Notes under the pieces: model-generated | The model's database searches: none | Seen by the model: the letters and a program-made list of their open reading frames with translations, nothing else | What the model was told of the DNA's origin: nothing | Part shown: piece by piece, positions 1 to 7,071 of the stretch | Numbering within the stretch: position 1 is the first letter of the stretch | Layout: each line of letters opens with the position of its first letter | Assembly: GCA_905236785.1 (NCBI GenBank) | Contig: CAJOQC010000130.1 | Span: 1 to 8,947, forward strand | DNA length: 8,947 nt | DNA from: an uncultured Selenomonadaceae bacterium | GTDB lineage: Bacteria > Bacillota > Negativicutes > Selenomonadales > Selenomonadaceae | Reading direction: 5' to 3' | Position numbers and translations under genes: made by a program

Positions 1-36
1 CAACTCAATGGATTGATATGGGAAGGAGACCCTTTG

Positions 37-65
37 GGGCGGGGGATTTTATAAATCTCCTGCCC
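37..65 (+). promoter_or_regulatory. RNA hairpin in the leader of the first gene
   Basis: Bases 37-49 pair with 53-65 over 13 consecutive positions, closing a three-base TAT loop. Two pairs are G-U wobbles (G44-U58 and G41-U61). These pair in plus-strand RNA but would be A-C mismatches in minus-strand RNA, so the structure suits a plus-strand transcript. No T-run follows, so it is not a normal intrinsic terminator. It ends 46 bases before the start codon at 112 and does not cover the Shine-Dalgarno site. It could stabilise or regulate the leader, or be a degenerate terminator of a gene lying to the left. No convincing -35/-10 pair was found in 1-111. Confidence 0.4.
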
Positions 66-95
66 TGCGGAATATCTTGGAAGCAAACGGAAAAT

Positions 96-103
96 GAAAG
101 GGG
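96..103 (+). promoter_or_regulatory. Ribosome binding site that sets the start at 112
   Basis: GAAAGGGG at 96-103 lies 8 bases before the ATG at 112. The alternative in-frame ATG at 94 would overlap this site and has no good Shine-Dalgarno sequence of its own. The site therefore favours 112, which also gives a cleaner signal peptide. Confidence 0.7.
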
Positions 104-111
104 AAATATAT

Positions 112-513
112 ATGTTCGGTAAGAAATTTACGGCAATGTTGTTGACAGGGGTTTTCTGCGCAGGGGCAGTTGTTGCTCCTGTCGGCGTAGCTTCTGCTTC
201 CGCAGCGTCCTTTGCCGATTACGAATATCAGGAACTGTCGAGCAAAAGCGATCGCGAAAAGGAAAGGAACGAGCGGCTTTTCCAAAAGCGTTTTGACCGT
301 AATTTGAAGAGAAAACTTGAGGCCGATGCCAAAAAGAGCAGCGGCGAAACCGAAAAGGAACGCCGCGCTCGCGAGCGCAGGGAACGCCGCGAACGTGAAC
401 GCTTGGAGCGGGAATATAAGCATAAGGACAAAAAATATTCCGCCGGCGAACGCAATACCGCCGCCGCTGTCGGCGCAGTGTTGGGCTACGCCTTAGGGCG
501 CGCAACAAAATGA
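112..513 (+). CDS. Small secreted Arg/Lys/Glu-rich protein, unknown function
   Basis: I do not recognise a family. From the ATG at 112 it is 133 residues. Residues 1 to about 31 form a signal peptide: FGKK at the N-terminus, a hydrophobic core of roughly residues 8-27, and an AxA-type cleavage region (ASASAAS). Cys16 lies inside the core and has no proper lipobox, so a lipoprotein is unlikely. The mature part has about 18 Arg and 13 Lys in about 100 residues. Residues 45-108 should form a long highly charged helix, densest at about 81-101 where Glu and Arg alternate, as in ER/K single alpha-helices. It ends in a short Gly/Ala hydrophobic segment (AAAVGAVLGYALG, about 117-129) that resembles a glycine zipper and may touch or span a membrane. 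The fliB-like gene starts 13 bases after its stop, so the two are probably co-transcribed. An ATG at 94 is the alternative start. Confidence 0.75.
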   Translation: MFGKKFTAMLLTGVFCAGAVVAPVGVASASAASFADYEYQELSSKSDREKERNERLFQKRFDRNLKRKLEADAKKSSGETEKERRARERRERRERERLEREYKHKDKKYSAGERNTAAAVGAVLGYALGRATK

Positions 514-526
514 AGAAGATGAAATT

Positions 527-1654
527 TTGAACAAAGAATACAAATGTTTGCAACCCACCTATGTGAGTAAATTTGTGTGCGACGGCGCGGCTTGCAATTC
601 CAAATGTTGCAGCAACTGGCACATACAGCTTGACGAGGCGGCTTATGAACGCTTTGCCGCCGCAGCCCCCGACATACGAGCCGAAATAATGGCCAACCTG
701 GAGTTTAACAAGGAAAGCGGCCGCCATGAAATTGCTCATCGGGGCGGTTGTTGCTCTTTTGTACGCGAGGATAAGTTATGTAAATTGCAACTTCGTTGCG
801 GCGCGGATTTTTTGTTGGACGTGTGCGCCGAATACCCCCGCAAAACTCACCTGTTCCCCCATGATTTCACACAACGGGCCTTGTGTATGACTTGCCCTGT
901 GGCGGCGCGGCTCGCGCTCACAGCCAAAGAACCCATGACCTATGAGGAAGTAACCTTTGTGTCCGGGCGCGAAGCCTATTTTGAAAAGGAAACCAACGAA
1001 GAGGCCATTGAGGCCACGGCTTTTTTCAAATTGCAAAAACGTTGCATTGCTGTTTTGCAAGACCACGCCTTGACGTTAAAACAACGAATGGCCACGCTGA
1101 AGGCATACCTTGAGGCGGCGGACGTTTTTTGGGCGGAGGGTGTTCTTGCCGAAAAGTTTGACGAACTGCCTGTTGTTGCAACCGATGGCGCGGATTTTGC
1201 GGATTTTGACGTTATCGCTATGGTCGCTTTTTTGCAACAGCGGGCGCAGGACGACGACGGGGCGACAAAAGAGTATACCTGCGAGGTTGTGGCCGCCCTT
1301 TTGACCGACGACAACGCCGCCGAAGAAGAAGTAGCCGCAAAATTGCAAAATTTGCAACGAGCCTTTGAAGAAAATTGCCTTCGCACCTACGGGCATATTT
1401 TTGAAAACTATTTGGTGAACGAGTTTTTCATCGAACTCTACCCCTGCAGCAAGTTGGGCAGTTTTTCTCATAATTTTAGGATATTTGCCGCCCTGTTCGC
1501 CTTGGCGGAACTGTTCTTGGGGGCAAAAGCGGCCAACGGCAAGGAGATAACTGAGGAGGATGTTTTGGCCGTGATAAATTGGCTGTCGGTGCGGACAAAC
1601 CATTTTGTCGGATATATGGACTTAATCAGCGAATTTTTGAGCGCCTCACAATAA
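527..1654 (+). CDS. fliB: FliB-family protein (flagellin lysine-N-methylase-like)
   Basis: 375 residues, close to the family's usual size. FliB methylates lysines of flagellin before export, and the family has been reported to use an Fe-S cluster held by conserved cysteines. Visible here are the N-terminal PTYVSKFVC start of the family, the cluster C18-x4-C23-x3-C27-C28, then GGCC (C75, C76), C85, C91, C100 in CAEYPR, and C120-x2-C123 in CMTCPVAARL. The C-terminal half is helical and Glu/Ala-rich. The start is a TTG with only a weak GAAG-type Shine-Dalgarno. The other frames are closed, and the next in-frame ATG would remove the cysteine cluster. There is no flagellar gene in the window, so the substrate is unknown. 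The co-transcribed Lys-rich secreted protein just upstream is one candidate (inference). Family assignment is fairly sure, enzyme activity on flagellin is not. Confidence 0.8.
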   Translation: MNKEYKCLQPTYVSKFVCDGAACNSKCCSNWHIQLDEAAYERFAAAAPDIRAEIMANLEFNKESGRHEIAHRGGCCSFVREDKLCKLQLRCGADFLLDVCAEYPRKTHLFPHDFTQRALCMTCPVAARLALTAKEPMTYEEVTFVSGREAYFEKETNEEAIEATAFFKLQKRCIAVLQDHALTLKQRMATLKAYLEAADVFWAEGVLAEKFDELPVVATDGADFADFDVIAMVAFLQQRAQDDDGATKEYTCEVVAALLTDDNAAEEEVAAKLQNLQRAFEENCLRTYGHIFENYLVNEFFIELYPCSKLGSFSHNFRIFAALFALAELFLGAKAANGKEITEEDVLAVINWLSVRTNHFVGYMDLISEFLSASQ

Positions 1655-1684
1655 AAGCCTTCCCCTATGGGGGAAGGCTTTTTT
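1653..1684. terminator. Intrinsic terminator between converging units
   Basis: Bases 1653-1665 pair with 1670-1682 as a perfect 13-bp stem with a four-base TATG loop. The stem core is GCCTTCCCC/GGGGAAGGC. On the plus strand it ends in a six-T run (1679-1684), directly after the fliB-like stop codon, which it overlaps by two bases. The minus strand has only four T (complement of 1653-1656), so it is probably weaker for the copA unit, whose stop is at 1720. No other terminator lies between the two converging genes, so bidirectional use is likely. Confidence 0.9.
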
Positions 1685-1719
1685 ATGCTGTAATTTATTA
1701 ACGGTGAGTAGTATAAAAA

Positions 1720-1926
1720 TCACACCACCAAGGTATAACCGGCCTCTTCAATCACCTGTTTGAACTTATTCGTGTCAATGTCATGACTTAGTTTCACTGT
1801 GGCTTTTTTGTCCTCAAGGCTCACCGTTACGTCCTCTACGCCGTCCATTTTCGCCAAAGCGTCGTTGACGTGTTTTTGGCAGTGGACGCACATCATGCCC
1901 TCAATGTTTAATTCTTTTGTTATCAT
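1720..1926 (-). CDS. Possible separate CopZ-like copper chaperone from an internal start in copA
   Basis: An ATG at 1926-1924, in frame with copA, would give a 68-residue protein with one HMA domain (GMMCVHC near residues 11-17), the usual size of a CopZ chaperone. AAAGGGAG sits upstream with six bases between GGGAG and the ATG, a spacing good enough for a normal gene start. The upstream reading frame is open, so this segment is also the tail of the full pump. Either copZ was once a separate gene now read through, or one gene makes both forms. E. coli copA is known to make a short chaperone from the same gene, there by frameshifting from the N-terminal end. Independent expression here is inference. 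Confidence 0.4.
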   Translation of the reverse strand: MITKELNIEGMMCVHCQKHVNDALAKMDGVEDVTVSLEDKKATVKLSHDIDTNKFKQVIEEAGYTLVV

Positions 1927-4290
1927 GTTTTTCTCCCTTTCTTCGATAATTTCCGTTTCTTCGACTTGCGCTTCCCGCTCGTCGGCGGTTTCTTGGGGCG
2001 TGGCTTCTTGTTCTGCGGCGAAGAATTTTAGCCGCAGAGCGTTCATCACAACGCAGAAACTTGACAAACTCATGGCCGCCGCCCCCACCATGGGGGAAAG
2101 TTTTATGCCAAAGGCGGGGTAGAAAGCCCCTGCCGCCAAAGGAATGGTTATGACGTTGTAGAAAAATGCCCAGAAAAGATTTTGCTTTATGTTGGTTATT
2201 ACGGCTCGCGAAAGTTTTATCGCGCTCACCGCGTCAAGCAAATTGTTCTTTATCAGCACGGCATCTGCGCTTTCCATGGCTATGTCCGCGCCTGCGCCTA
2301 TGGCTATTCCCACATCGGCGCGGGTCAAGGCCGGCGCATCGTTTATGCCGTCGCCGATCATGGCCACCTTATGCCCCTCTTTTTGCAGGGACGCGATATA
2401 TTTTTCCTTGTCGGCGGGCAAAACCTCGGCCATGGCTGTCGGCACATTAAGCCGTTTTTTTATGGCCTCGGCGGTTCGCTTGTTGTCCCCCGTCAGCATA
2501 ACCACGTCGATGCCCATTTGTCGAAATTTTTCTATGGCCGCCGCGCTTGTTTTCTTTTCGCGGTCGGCCACGGCGATAAGGCCGATAACCTTGTTTTCGT
2601 CGGCAAAAATAATCGGTGTTTTGCCCTCGTCGGACAAAGCGGCAAGTTTTTCGTCGCAAATTTTACAGTCGATGTTATTCTTCCGCATATAAGCAGCGTT
2701 GCCGCCAAAATAGCTTTTGCCATCCTTTTCCGCCGTTACGCCGCGCCCGAAAATCGCCGTAAAATTGCACAGTTCCGCTGCACTTATGCTGTTTTTTTCA
2801 GCATAGGTCAGGACAGCCTCCGCCAAGGGATGCTCGCTGCCCTTTTCCAAGCCTGCGGCAATGGCGACAAAATTTTCTTTTGTCATGTCAAAGGATATAA
2901 CATCGGTAACAACGGGATGGCCTTCGGTGATTGTCCCCGTCTTGTCCATTACGACGGTGTCAATCTTATGAGCCGTTTCAAGAGCTTCGCCGGATTTTAT
3001 GAGTATGCCGTTTTGCGCGCCCTTGCCCATTCCCACCATTATGGCCACGGGCGTGGCAAGCCCCAAAGCGCATGGGCATGAGATGACCAATACCGACACG
3101 GCGCAGGAAAAAGCAAATTCAACCCCCGCCCCCGCCAAAAGCCAACACGCCCCCACCAAAAGAGCAACGGCAATAACTGCCGGCACAAACACCCCCGAAA
3201 CCTTGTCGGCGTATTTTGCTATAGGCGCTTTGGTCGCGCTTGCCTCGTCCACCAATTTTATTATTTTGCCGATTGTGGTTTCCGCTCCCGTGCGTTCCAC
3301 GCGGAACTTTATAAAACCGTTTTTCAGCATGGTGGCGCAGGTTACAAAATCACCGGGCTGTTTTAGCACGGGCAAACTCTCCCCGGTTATGGCGGATTCG
3401 TCCACACCTCCGGATCCTTCCGTCAAAATTCCGTCGGCGGGTATGCTCTCGCCGGGGTGAACCGCCGCCGTATCGCCCACCGTCAATTCATCTGCGGGCA
3501 ACAAAATTTCTTTGCCGTCCCGTATCACATGGGCTTTTTTCGGCGCAAGCTCCATCAGCTTGCCCAACGCTTCGCCGGTTTTTCCTTTGGCTCGCGCCTC
3601 CAAATATTTGCCGAAGGTGATGAGGGTAACTATCATGCCGGCCGATTCAAAATAAAGGTTTCGGCTGTATTCCGCGACGGTCGCCATATCGCCATGGCCT
3701 ATGGCATAACCGATGCGAAAAAGGGCGAACACGCCAAACACCGCCGCCGCCGCCGAACCCATCCCCACCAAAGAATCCATGTTCGGCGAGCCGCGAAACA
3801 AGTTCCCAAAACCGTTTATGTAATACCTGCGATTAAAATACATGACGGGAAGCAAAAGCAAAAATTGGGAAAAGGCAAAAGTGACGGCGTTCTCTCCGCC
3901 GTCAAACACATTCTTTATCGCTTGCGGCGCGTCAATTCCCATTGCCTCATGTATCATGCCATGCATGGCTATGTATATAGTTGGGAGCAAAAAGACAAGA
4001 GAACGGCAAAAACGTTCTTTAAGGGCTTTGGTTTCCTCTTTGTTAATGTTCGCGCCCTCGTTGTCGGCGGCTTTTTTCCCCCTCACCGCCGCGCCGTAGC
4101 CGGCTTTTGTGACGGCGGCGACAATGGTTTCTTCGTCCAAAATTTTTTCGTCGAAGGAAATTTGCATGGAATTGGTCAAAAGATTGACGCTGACATTTTC
4201 CGCGCCGGGCAAATTTTTAACCGCCTTTTCCACCCGCGCCGAACAGGCCGAGCAAGTCATGCCCGTTATGTCAAATGTTTCTTTTTTCAA
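1720..4290 (-). CDS. copA: Cu+-exporting P1B-type ATPase with C-terminal CopZ-like domain
   Basis: 856 residues. It pumps Cu+ out of the cytoplasm with ATP. Domains in order: N-terminal HMA metal-binding domain with GMTCSAC (C13, C16); two platform helices and the first core helices (about 95-230); actuator domain with TGES (302-305); helix 6 with CPC (405-407), the Cu-site motif; phosphorylation Asp449 in DKTGT; HP of the nucleotide domain (H487, P488); GDGINDAP (646-653); last helices with YN (711-712) and MxxxS (M740, S744), the signature of Cu+ (IB-1) pumps. After helix 8 comes an acidic linker (about 761-788) and a second HMA domain with GMMCVHC (C801, C804). The start is TTG, because GAGG lies 4-7 bases upstream and the HMA domain needs this start. 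It begins 12 bases after galU. No copper regulator gene or operator is visible next to it. The C-terminal domain has its own ribosome binding site. Confidence 0.95.
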   Translation of the reverse strand: MKKETFDITGMTCSACSARVEKAVKNLPGAENVSVNLLTNSMQISFDEKILDEETIVAAVTKAGYGAAVRGKKAADNEGANINKEETKALKERFCRSLVFLLPTIYIAMHGMIHEAMGIDAPQAIKNVFDGGENAVTFAFSQFLLLLPVMYFNRRYYINGFGNLFRGSPNMDSLVGMGSAAAAVFGVFALFRIGYAIGHGDMATVAEYSRNLYFESAGMIVTLITFGKYLEARAKGKTGEALGKLMELAPKKAHVIRDGKEILLPADELTVGDTAAVHPGESIPADGILTEGSGGVDESAITGESLPVLKQPGDFVTCATMLKNGFIKFRVERTGAETTIGKIIKLVDEASATKAPIAKYADKVSGVFVPAVIAVALLVGACWLLAGAGVEFAFSCAVSVLVISCPCALGLATPVAIMVGMGKGAQNGILIKSGEALETAHKIDTVVMDKTGTITEGHPVVTDVISFDMTKENFVAIAAGLEKGSEHPLAEAVLTYAEKNSISAAELCNFTAIFGRGVTAEKDGKSYFGGNAAYMRKNNIDCKICDEKLAALSDEGKTPIIFADENKVIGLIAVADREKKTSAAAIEKFRQMGIDVVMLTGDNKRTAEAIKKRLNVPTAMAEVLPADKEKYIASLQKEGHKVAMIGDGINDAPALTRADVGIAIGAGADIAMESADAVLIKNNLLDAVSAIKLSRAVITNIKQNLFWAFFYNVITIPLAAGAFYPAFGIKLSPMVGAAAMSLSSFCVVMNALRLKFFAAEQEATPQETADEREAQVEETEIIEEREKNMITKELNIEGMMCVHCQKHVNDALAKMDGVEDVTVSLEDKKATVKLSHDIDTNKFKQVIEEAGYTLVV
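1932..1940 (-). promoter_or_regulatory. Internal ribosome binding site before the CopZ-like domain
   Basis: Read on the minus strand this is AAAGGGAGA, lying in the codons of the acidic linker of copA. The GGGAG core is six bases from an in-frame ATG. The match is at least as good as those of the true gene starts in this window. Confidence 0.45.
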
Positions 4291-4302
4291 TATACCTCAC
4301 TT

Positions 4303-5193
4303 CTAATCAAACTTTAACATCTCGTCCATGTTGGCGTTAAGAGTGGCAATATAATTTCGTAAATCCTCCGCCACTTCTTCATTTCGCAGGGCAAATTCGA
4401 TATTTGCCTGCAAAAAGCCGATTTTTGAGCCGACGTCATAGCGATGCCCCTTAAAAACATAAGCGTACATGGCTTCGTCTTTGGCCAAGCGTTTCAGCGC
4501 ATCGGTGAGTTGAATTTCGCCCCCCGCTCCCGTCGTTTGGGTTTCAAGATAGGAAAAAATCGACGGCGTCAGGATGTATCGCCCAAGTATGGCGATGTTG
4601 CTGGGGGCTTCTTCTCGGGGCGGCTTTTCCACCAAGTCACGGACTTTGTATACGTCGTTGTCAACATTTTTGCAGTTTACGATGCCATACTTTTCCACCA
4701 CGTCGTCGGCAACCCGCTGAACGCCCAAAATAGAAGTTTTGTATTCATTAAAGACTTCCACCATTTGCTCCAAGGCCGGCTTTTTGGACACCACTACGTC
4801 GTCCCCCAAAAGCACGGCAAACGGCTCATGGCCGATAAAATGACTGGCGGTCAGCACCGCATGACCCAGGCCCAAAGGTTGTTTTTGCCGGATAAAATGT
4901 ATGTTGGCAATTTCGGAAATGGATTTTACCACGGACAAAATTTCTTCTTTGCCGTCCTTTTCAAGTTCCATTTCAAGCTCTATGGAGCGGTCGAAGTGAT
5001 CCTCAATGGAACGTTTGTTGCGCCCTGTGACGATGATTATATCTTCGACCCCCGCCGCCGCCGCTTCTTCCACGATGTATTGAATGGTCGGCTTGTCCAC
5101 TATGGGGAGCATTTCCTTTGGTTGCGCCTTTGTCACCGGCAAAAATCTTGTTCCCAAGCCTGCGGCAGGGATAACGGCTTTTCGTACTTTCAT
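4303..5193 (-). CDS. galU: UTP-glucose-1-phosphate uridylyltransferase
   Basis: Makes UDP-glucose from UTP and glucose-1-phosphate in the cytoplasm, the donor for surface polysaccharides and glycolipids. From the ATG at 5193 it has 296 residues, normal for bacterial GalU. Motifs: GLGTRFLPVTK nucleotide-binding loop (12-22), IVDKP (31-35), QPLGLGHAV (105-113), LLGDD (128-132), VEKP (188-191), GEIQLTD (225-231), YDVGSKIGF (252-260). Two earlier in-frame starts (GTG 5205, ATG 5202) are less likely, because the Shine-Dalgarno AGGTGA lies at 5208-5203, too close to them and well spaced for 5193. The gene begins 18 bases after the UPF0210 gene and ends 12 bases before copA, so all three are probably one transcript. 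Confidence 0.95.
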   Translation of the reverse strand: MKVRKAVIPAAGLGTRFLPVTKAQPKEMLPIVDKPTIQYIVEEAAAAGVEDIIIVTGRNKRSIEDHFDRSIELEMELEKDGKEEILSVVKSISEIANIHFIRQKQPLGLGHAVLTASHFIGHEPFAVLLGDDVVVSKKPALEQMVEVFNEYKTSILGVQRVADDVVEKYGIVNCKNVDNDVYKVRDLVEKPPREEAPSNIAILGRYILTPSIFSYLETQTTGAGGEIQLTDALKRLAKDEAMYAYVFKGHRYDVGSKIGFLQANIEFALRNEEVAEDLRNYIATLNANMDEMLKFD

Positions 5194-5201
5194 TTTAATC
5201 A

Positions 5202-5208
5202 TCACCTA
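5202..5208 (-). promoter_or_regulatory. Ribosome binding site that sets the galU start at 5193
   Basis: On the minus strand the sequence is AGGTGAT. Eight bases separate AGGTGA from the ATG at 5193. The in-frame GTG (5205) and ATG (5202) overlap or directly abut the site and cannot use it. Confidence 0.7.
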
Positions 5209-5211
5209 TGC

Positions 5212-6573
5212 TTAATTCGTCAGCGACCTTATGGGAGCGGGTATACGCCCGCCCCTGGCAATAAAGGCTTCGTTGCTCCATTTGTCGTTAATGGGCATAA
5301 TGGGCGATTTGCCGAGCAAACCGCCGTATTCGGCTTCGTCCCCTACTTTTTTGCCGGGCACCGGGATTATGCGGACGGCGGTGGTTTTGTTGTTTATCAT
5401 GCCGATGGCCGCCTCGTCGGCAATAATGCCCGAAATCGTCGATGCGCTTGTGTCCCCGGGAACGGCGAACATATCAAGCCCCACGGAACATACCGCCGTC
5501 ATTGCTTCCAATTTTTCTATGGACAAACTGCCTTGGTTGACGGCGTTTATCATGCCCTCGTCCTCGCTGACGGGGATAAACGCGCCGGATAAGCCGCCCA
5601 CATGGCTGCTGGCCATAAGACCGCCTTTTTTCACCGCGTCGTTAAGAAGAGCAAGCGCCGCCGTCGTGCCGGGTATGCCGCAGGCGGCAAGCCCCATTTC
5701 TTCCAAAATTCGCGCCACGCTGTCGCCCACGGCGGGGGTGGGGGCAAGGGACAAATCCACAATGCCGAAGGGAACGCCCAAACGTTTGGACGCTTCCCGC
5801 GCCACAAGCTGACCTACGCGGGTTATCTTAAAGGCGGTCTTTTTTATGGTTTCGGCAATTTCCGTAAAATCTGCGCCTTTTAACCCTTCAAGGGCGTGTT
5901 TCACCACGCCGGGGCCGGACACGCCCACGTTTATCACTTTGTCCGCTTCGGCTACGCCATGGAACGCCCCTGCCATAAAGGGATTGTCCCCCGGCGCGTT
6001 GCAGAATACGACAAGTTTGGCGCAACCCACCGCATCCCTGTCGCGGGTAAGTTCGGCGGCGCGTTTTACCACTTCGCCCATTTCCCGCACCGCATCCATG
6101 TTTATGCCCGCTTTCGTGGAGGCAACGTTCACCGACGAACAGACAAACTCCGTGGCGGCCAAGGCCTGGGGCAGGGAATTTATAAGTCGGCGGTCGCCGC
6201 TTGTAAAACCTTTTTCCACCAAGGCGGAGAAACCGCCGATAAAATTAACCCCCGTTTCTTTGGCGGCTTTGTCCATGGTTTCGGCTATGGGCGCAAAATC
6301 GTCGGTCTGCACGGCGGCGGCGGCTATTGCAATAGGGGTGACGGAAATTCTTTTGTTGATAATCGGTATGCCGTACTGCGCCTCGATGTCCTCGCCGGTT
6401 GACACCAAGAACTCCGCCGATGATGTTATCTTGTCGTAAATGTTGCGGCAAAATTTGTCGAGGTTCGGGTGGGCGCAGTCTAAAAGGGATATGCCCATGG
6501 TAATTGTCCGCATATCGAGTTTGTACTCGGTTATCATGCGGTTAGTTTCCAAAATGTCGTCTATGGCTATCAA
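5212..6573 (-). CDS. UPF0210 / PFL-family protein (DUF711)
   Basis: 453 residues, the usual length of this family. The family is widely conserved in anaerobes and archaea. Its fold is related to pyruvate formate-lyase, but its biochemical role is not established. Recognisable stretches: ILETNRMI and [15 protein letters not shown] near the N-terminus (about 7-37), KRISVTPIA (74-82), [13 protein letters not shown] (111-123), [18 protein letters not shown] (145-162), [18 protein letters not shown] (189-206), VGVSGPGVV (216-224). No truncation is seen. The start is TTG with a strong AAGAAGGAG site six bases upstream, and the family N-terminus fits this start. In many genomes an ACT-domain protein (UPF0237) lies directly upstream. 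Here its place is taken by the CitC-like ORF, 37 bases upstream. Confidence 0.92.
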   Translation of the reverse strand: MIAIDDILETNRMITEYKLDMRTITMGISLLDCAHPNLDKFCRNIYDKITSSAEFLVSTGEDIEAQYGIPIINKRISVTPIAIAAAAVQTDDFAPIAETMDKAAKETGVNFIGGFSALVEKGFTSGDRRLINSLPQALAATEFVCSSVNVASTKAGINMDAVREMGEVVKRAAELTRDRDAVGCAKLVVFCNAPGDNPFMAGAFHGVAEADKVINVGVSGPGVVKHALEGLKGADFTEIAETIKKTAFKITRVGQLVAREASKRLGVPFGIVDLSLAPTPAVGDSVARILEEMGLAACGIPGTTAALALLNDAVKKGGLMASSHVGGLSGAFIPVSEDEGMINAVNQGSLSIEKLEAMTAVCSVGLDMFAVPGDTSASTISGIIADEAAIGMINNKTTAVRIIPVPGKKVGDEAEYGGLLGKSPIMPINDKWSNEAFIARGGRIPAPIRSLTN

Positions 6574-6579
6574 TGTTTG

Positions 6580-6588
6580 CTCCTTCTT
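6580..6588 (-). promoter_or_regulatory. Ribosome binding site for the TTG start of the UPF0210 gene
   Basis: AAGAAGGAG on the minus strand, six bases before the TTG at 6573. It is one of the strongest ribosome binding sites in the window and supports TTG as the real start. Confidence 0.75.
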
Positions 6589-6610
6589 TTCAATATCTGT
6601 TTTATCGGCG

Positions 6611-7051
6611 TTATCGGCTTATTTCGACAAGAGCTATGCCGTAATCCCACAAAACGTCGCGCAAGCCTTCGTTGCGCCTGCCCTCAAAAGTATCCCGCAA
6701 TTCTTCGTAAACGTATCTTTTTTCGATATTGAGCCGCGAGGCAATTTCCCTGCCGAAAAAACGTGCGTCGGCGGCGGGGGAGAAATTGTGTGCCGGTTTT
6801 TCGTCCGAAATCGTAAAACAAGCGGAAGGCATAACTCTTACTTTGGAGTATTTTCGGCATTGTTCCGAAAGCGAATTAAATTCGTCGGCAAACTTTTCTT
6901 TTTTGTTTTCGGTGATAAAAACGTAAAGAAAACCGGAGATTTGGGCGGCTTTTTCGATAAGGCGGCAGCGTTTTTCGGTTAAATATTCAAAATCGCCGAC
7001 GACCGCTCCGACGTTTTTGTGTTTCGTTTGTTCTTTATCAATATCTTGCAA
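6611..7051 (-). CDS. Citrate-lyase-ligase-like C-terminal domain, probably the detached 3' part of the upstream gene
   Basis: 146 residues from a TTG at 7051 that has no Shine-Dalgarno sequence. It resembles the C-terminal ligase (adenylyltransferase) half of CitC: GAVV (15-18), RLIEKAAQ (30-37), FLYVFITE (41-48), a [16 protein letters not shown] stretch (99-114), [10 protein letters not shown] (125-134), and the ending [10 protein letters not shown]. Lined up without gaps on the CitC pattern NPFTxGH, residues 22-28 read EYLTEKR. The Gly and final His of the HxGH nucleotide-binding motif are thus Lys and Arg, and classic adenylyl transfer is doubtful. The frame stays open upstream across 7052-7080 and meets the end of the large ORF at the nine-C tract, so this is probably not a gene of its own. 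The CitC comparison is from memory of the family, not from a search. Confidence 0.6.
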   Translation of the reverse strand: MQDIDKEQTKHKNVGAVVGDFEYLTEKRCRLIEKAAQISGFLYVFITENKKEKFADEFNSLSEQCRKYSKVRVMPSACFTISDEKPAHNFSPAADARFFGREIASRLNIEKRYVYEELRDTFEGRRNEGLRDVLWDYGIALVEISR

Positions 7052-7071
7052 AAATTTTGCGGCGTAAAAAT

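Noticed and set aside
13..55. Promoter built from TTGATA at 13-18 or TATAAA at 50-55
   Set aside because: No partner box lies at about 17 bases for either element, and the second overlaps the hairpin loop.
1..122. Possible 3' end of a gene from the left edge
   Set aside because: One frame is open from base 1 to a TAA at 52-54, another from base 3 to a TAA at 120-122. Both are too short to recognise and neither can be preferred.
128..739. Open frame of 203 codons on the minus strand
   Set aside because: Covers the reverse of two well-supported plus-strand genes and contains long Arg runs that mirror the Glu/Arg codons of the small secreted protein.
2182..3081. Open frame of 299 codons on the plus strand, opposite copA
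   Set aside because: It lies fully antisense to a copA with all catalytic motifs intact. Its translation has no recognisable domain and looks like a shadow of GC-rich codons.
3457..4317. Open frame of 286 codons on the plus strand
   Set aside because: Antisense to the N-terminal half of copA, with an unnatural His/Arg/Phe-rich composition and no ribosome binding site.
4444..5592. Open frame of 382 codons on the plus strand
   Set aside because: It spans the antisense of galU and of the UPF0210 gene, including their junction. Composition is His/Phe/Gly-rich, typical of a shadow frame.
7031..7051. Independent gene start at the TTG 7051
   Set aside because: The bases before it (GCCGCAAAATT) contain no Shine-Dalgarno sequence, unlike the other TTG starts in the window, so continuation from the upstream ORF is the better reading.
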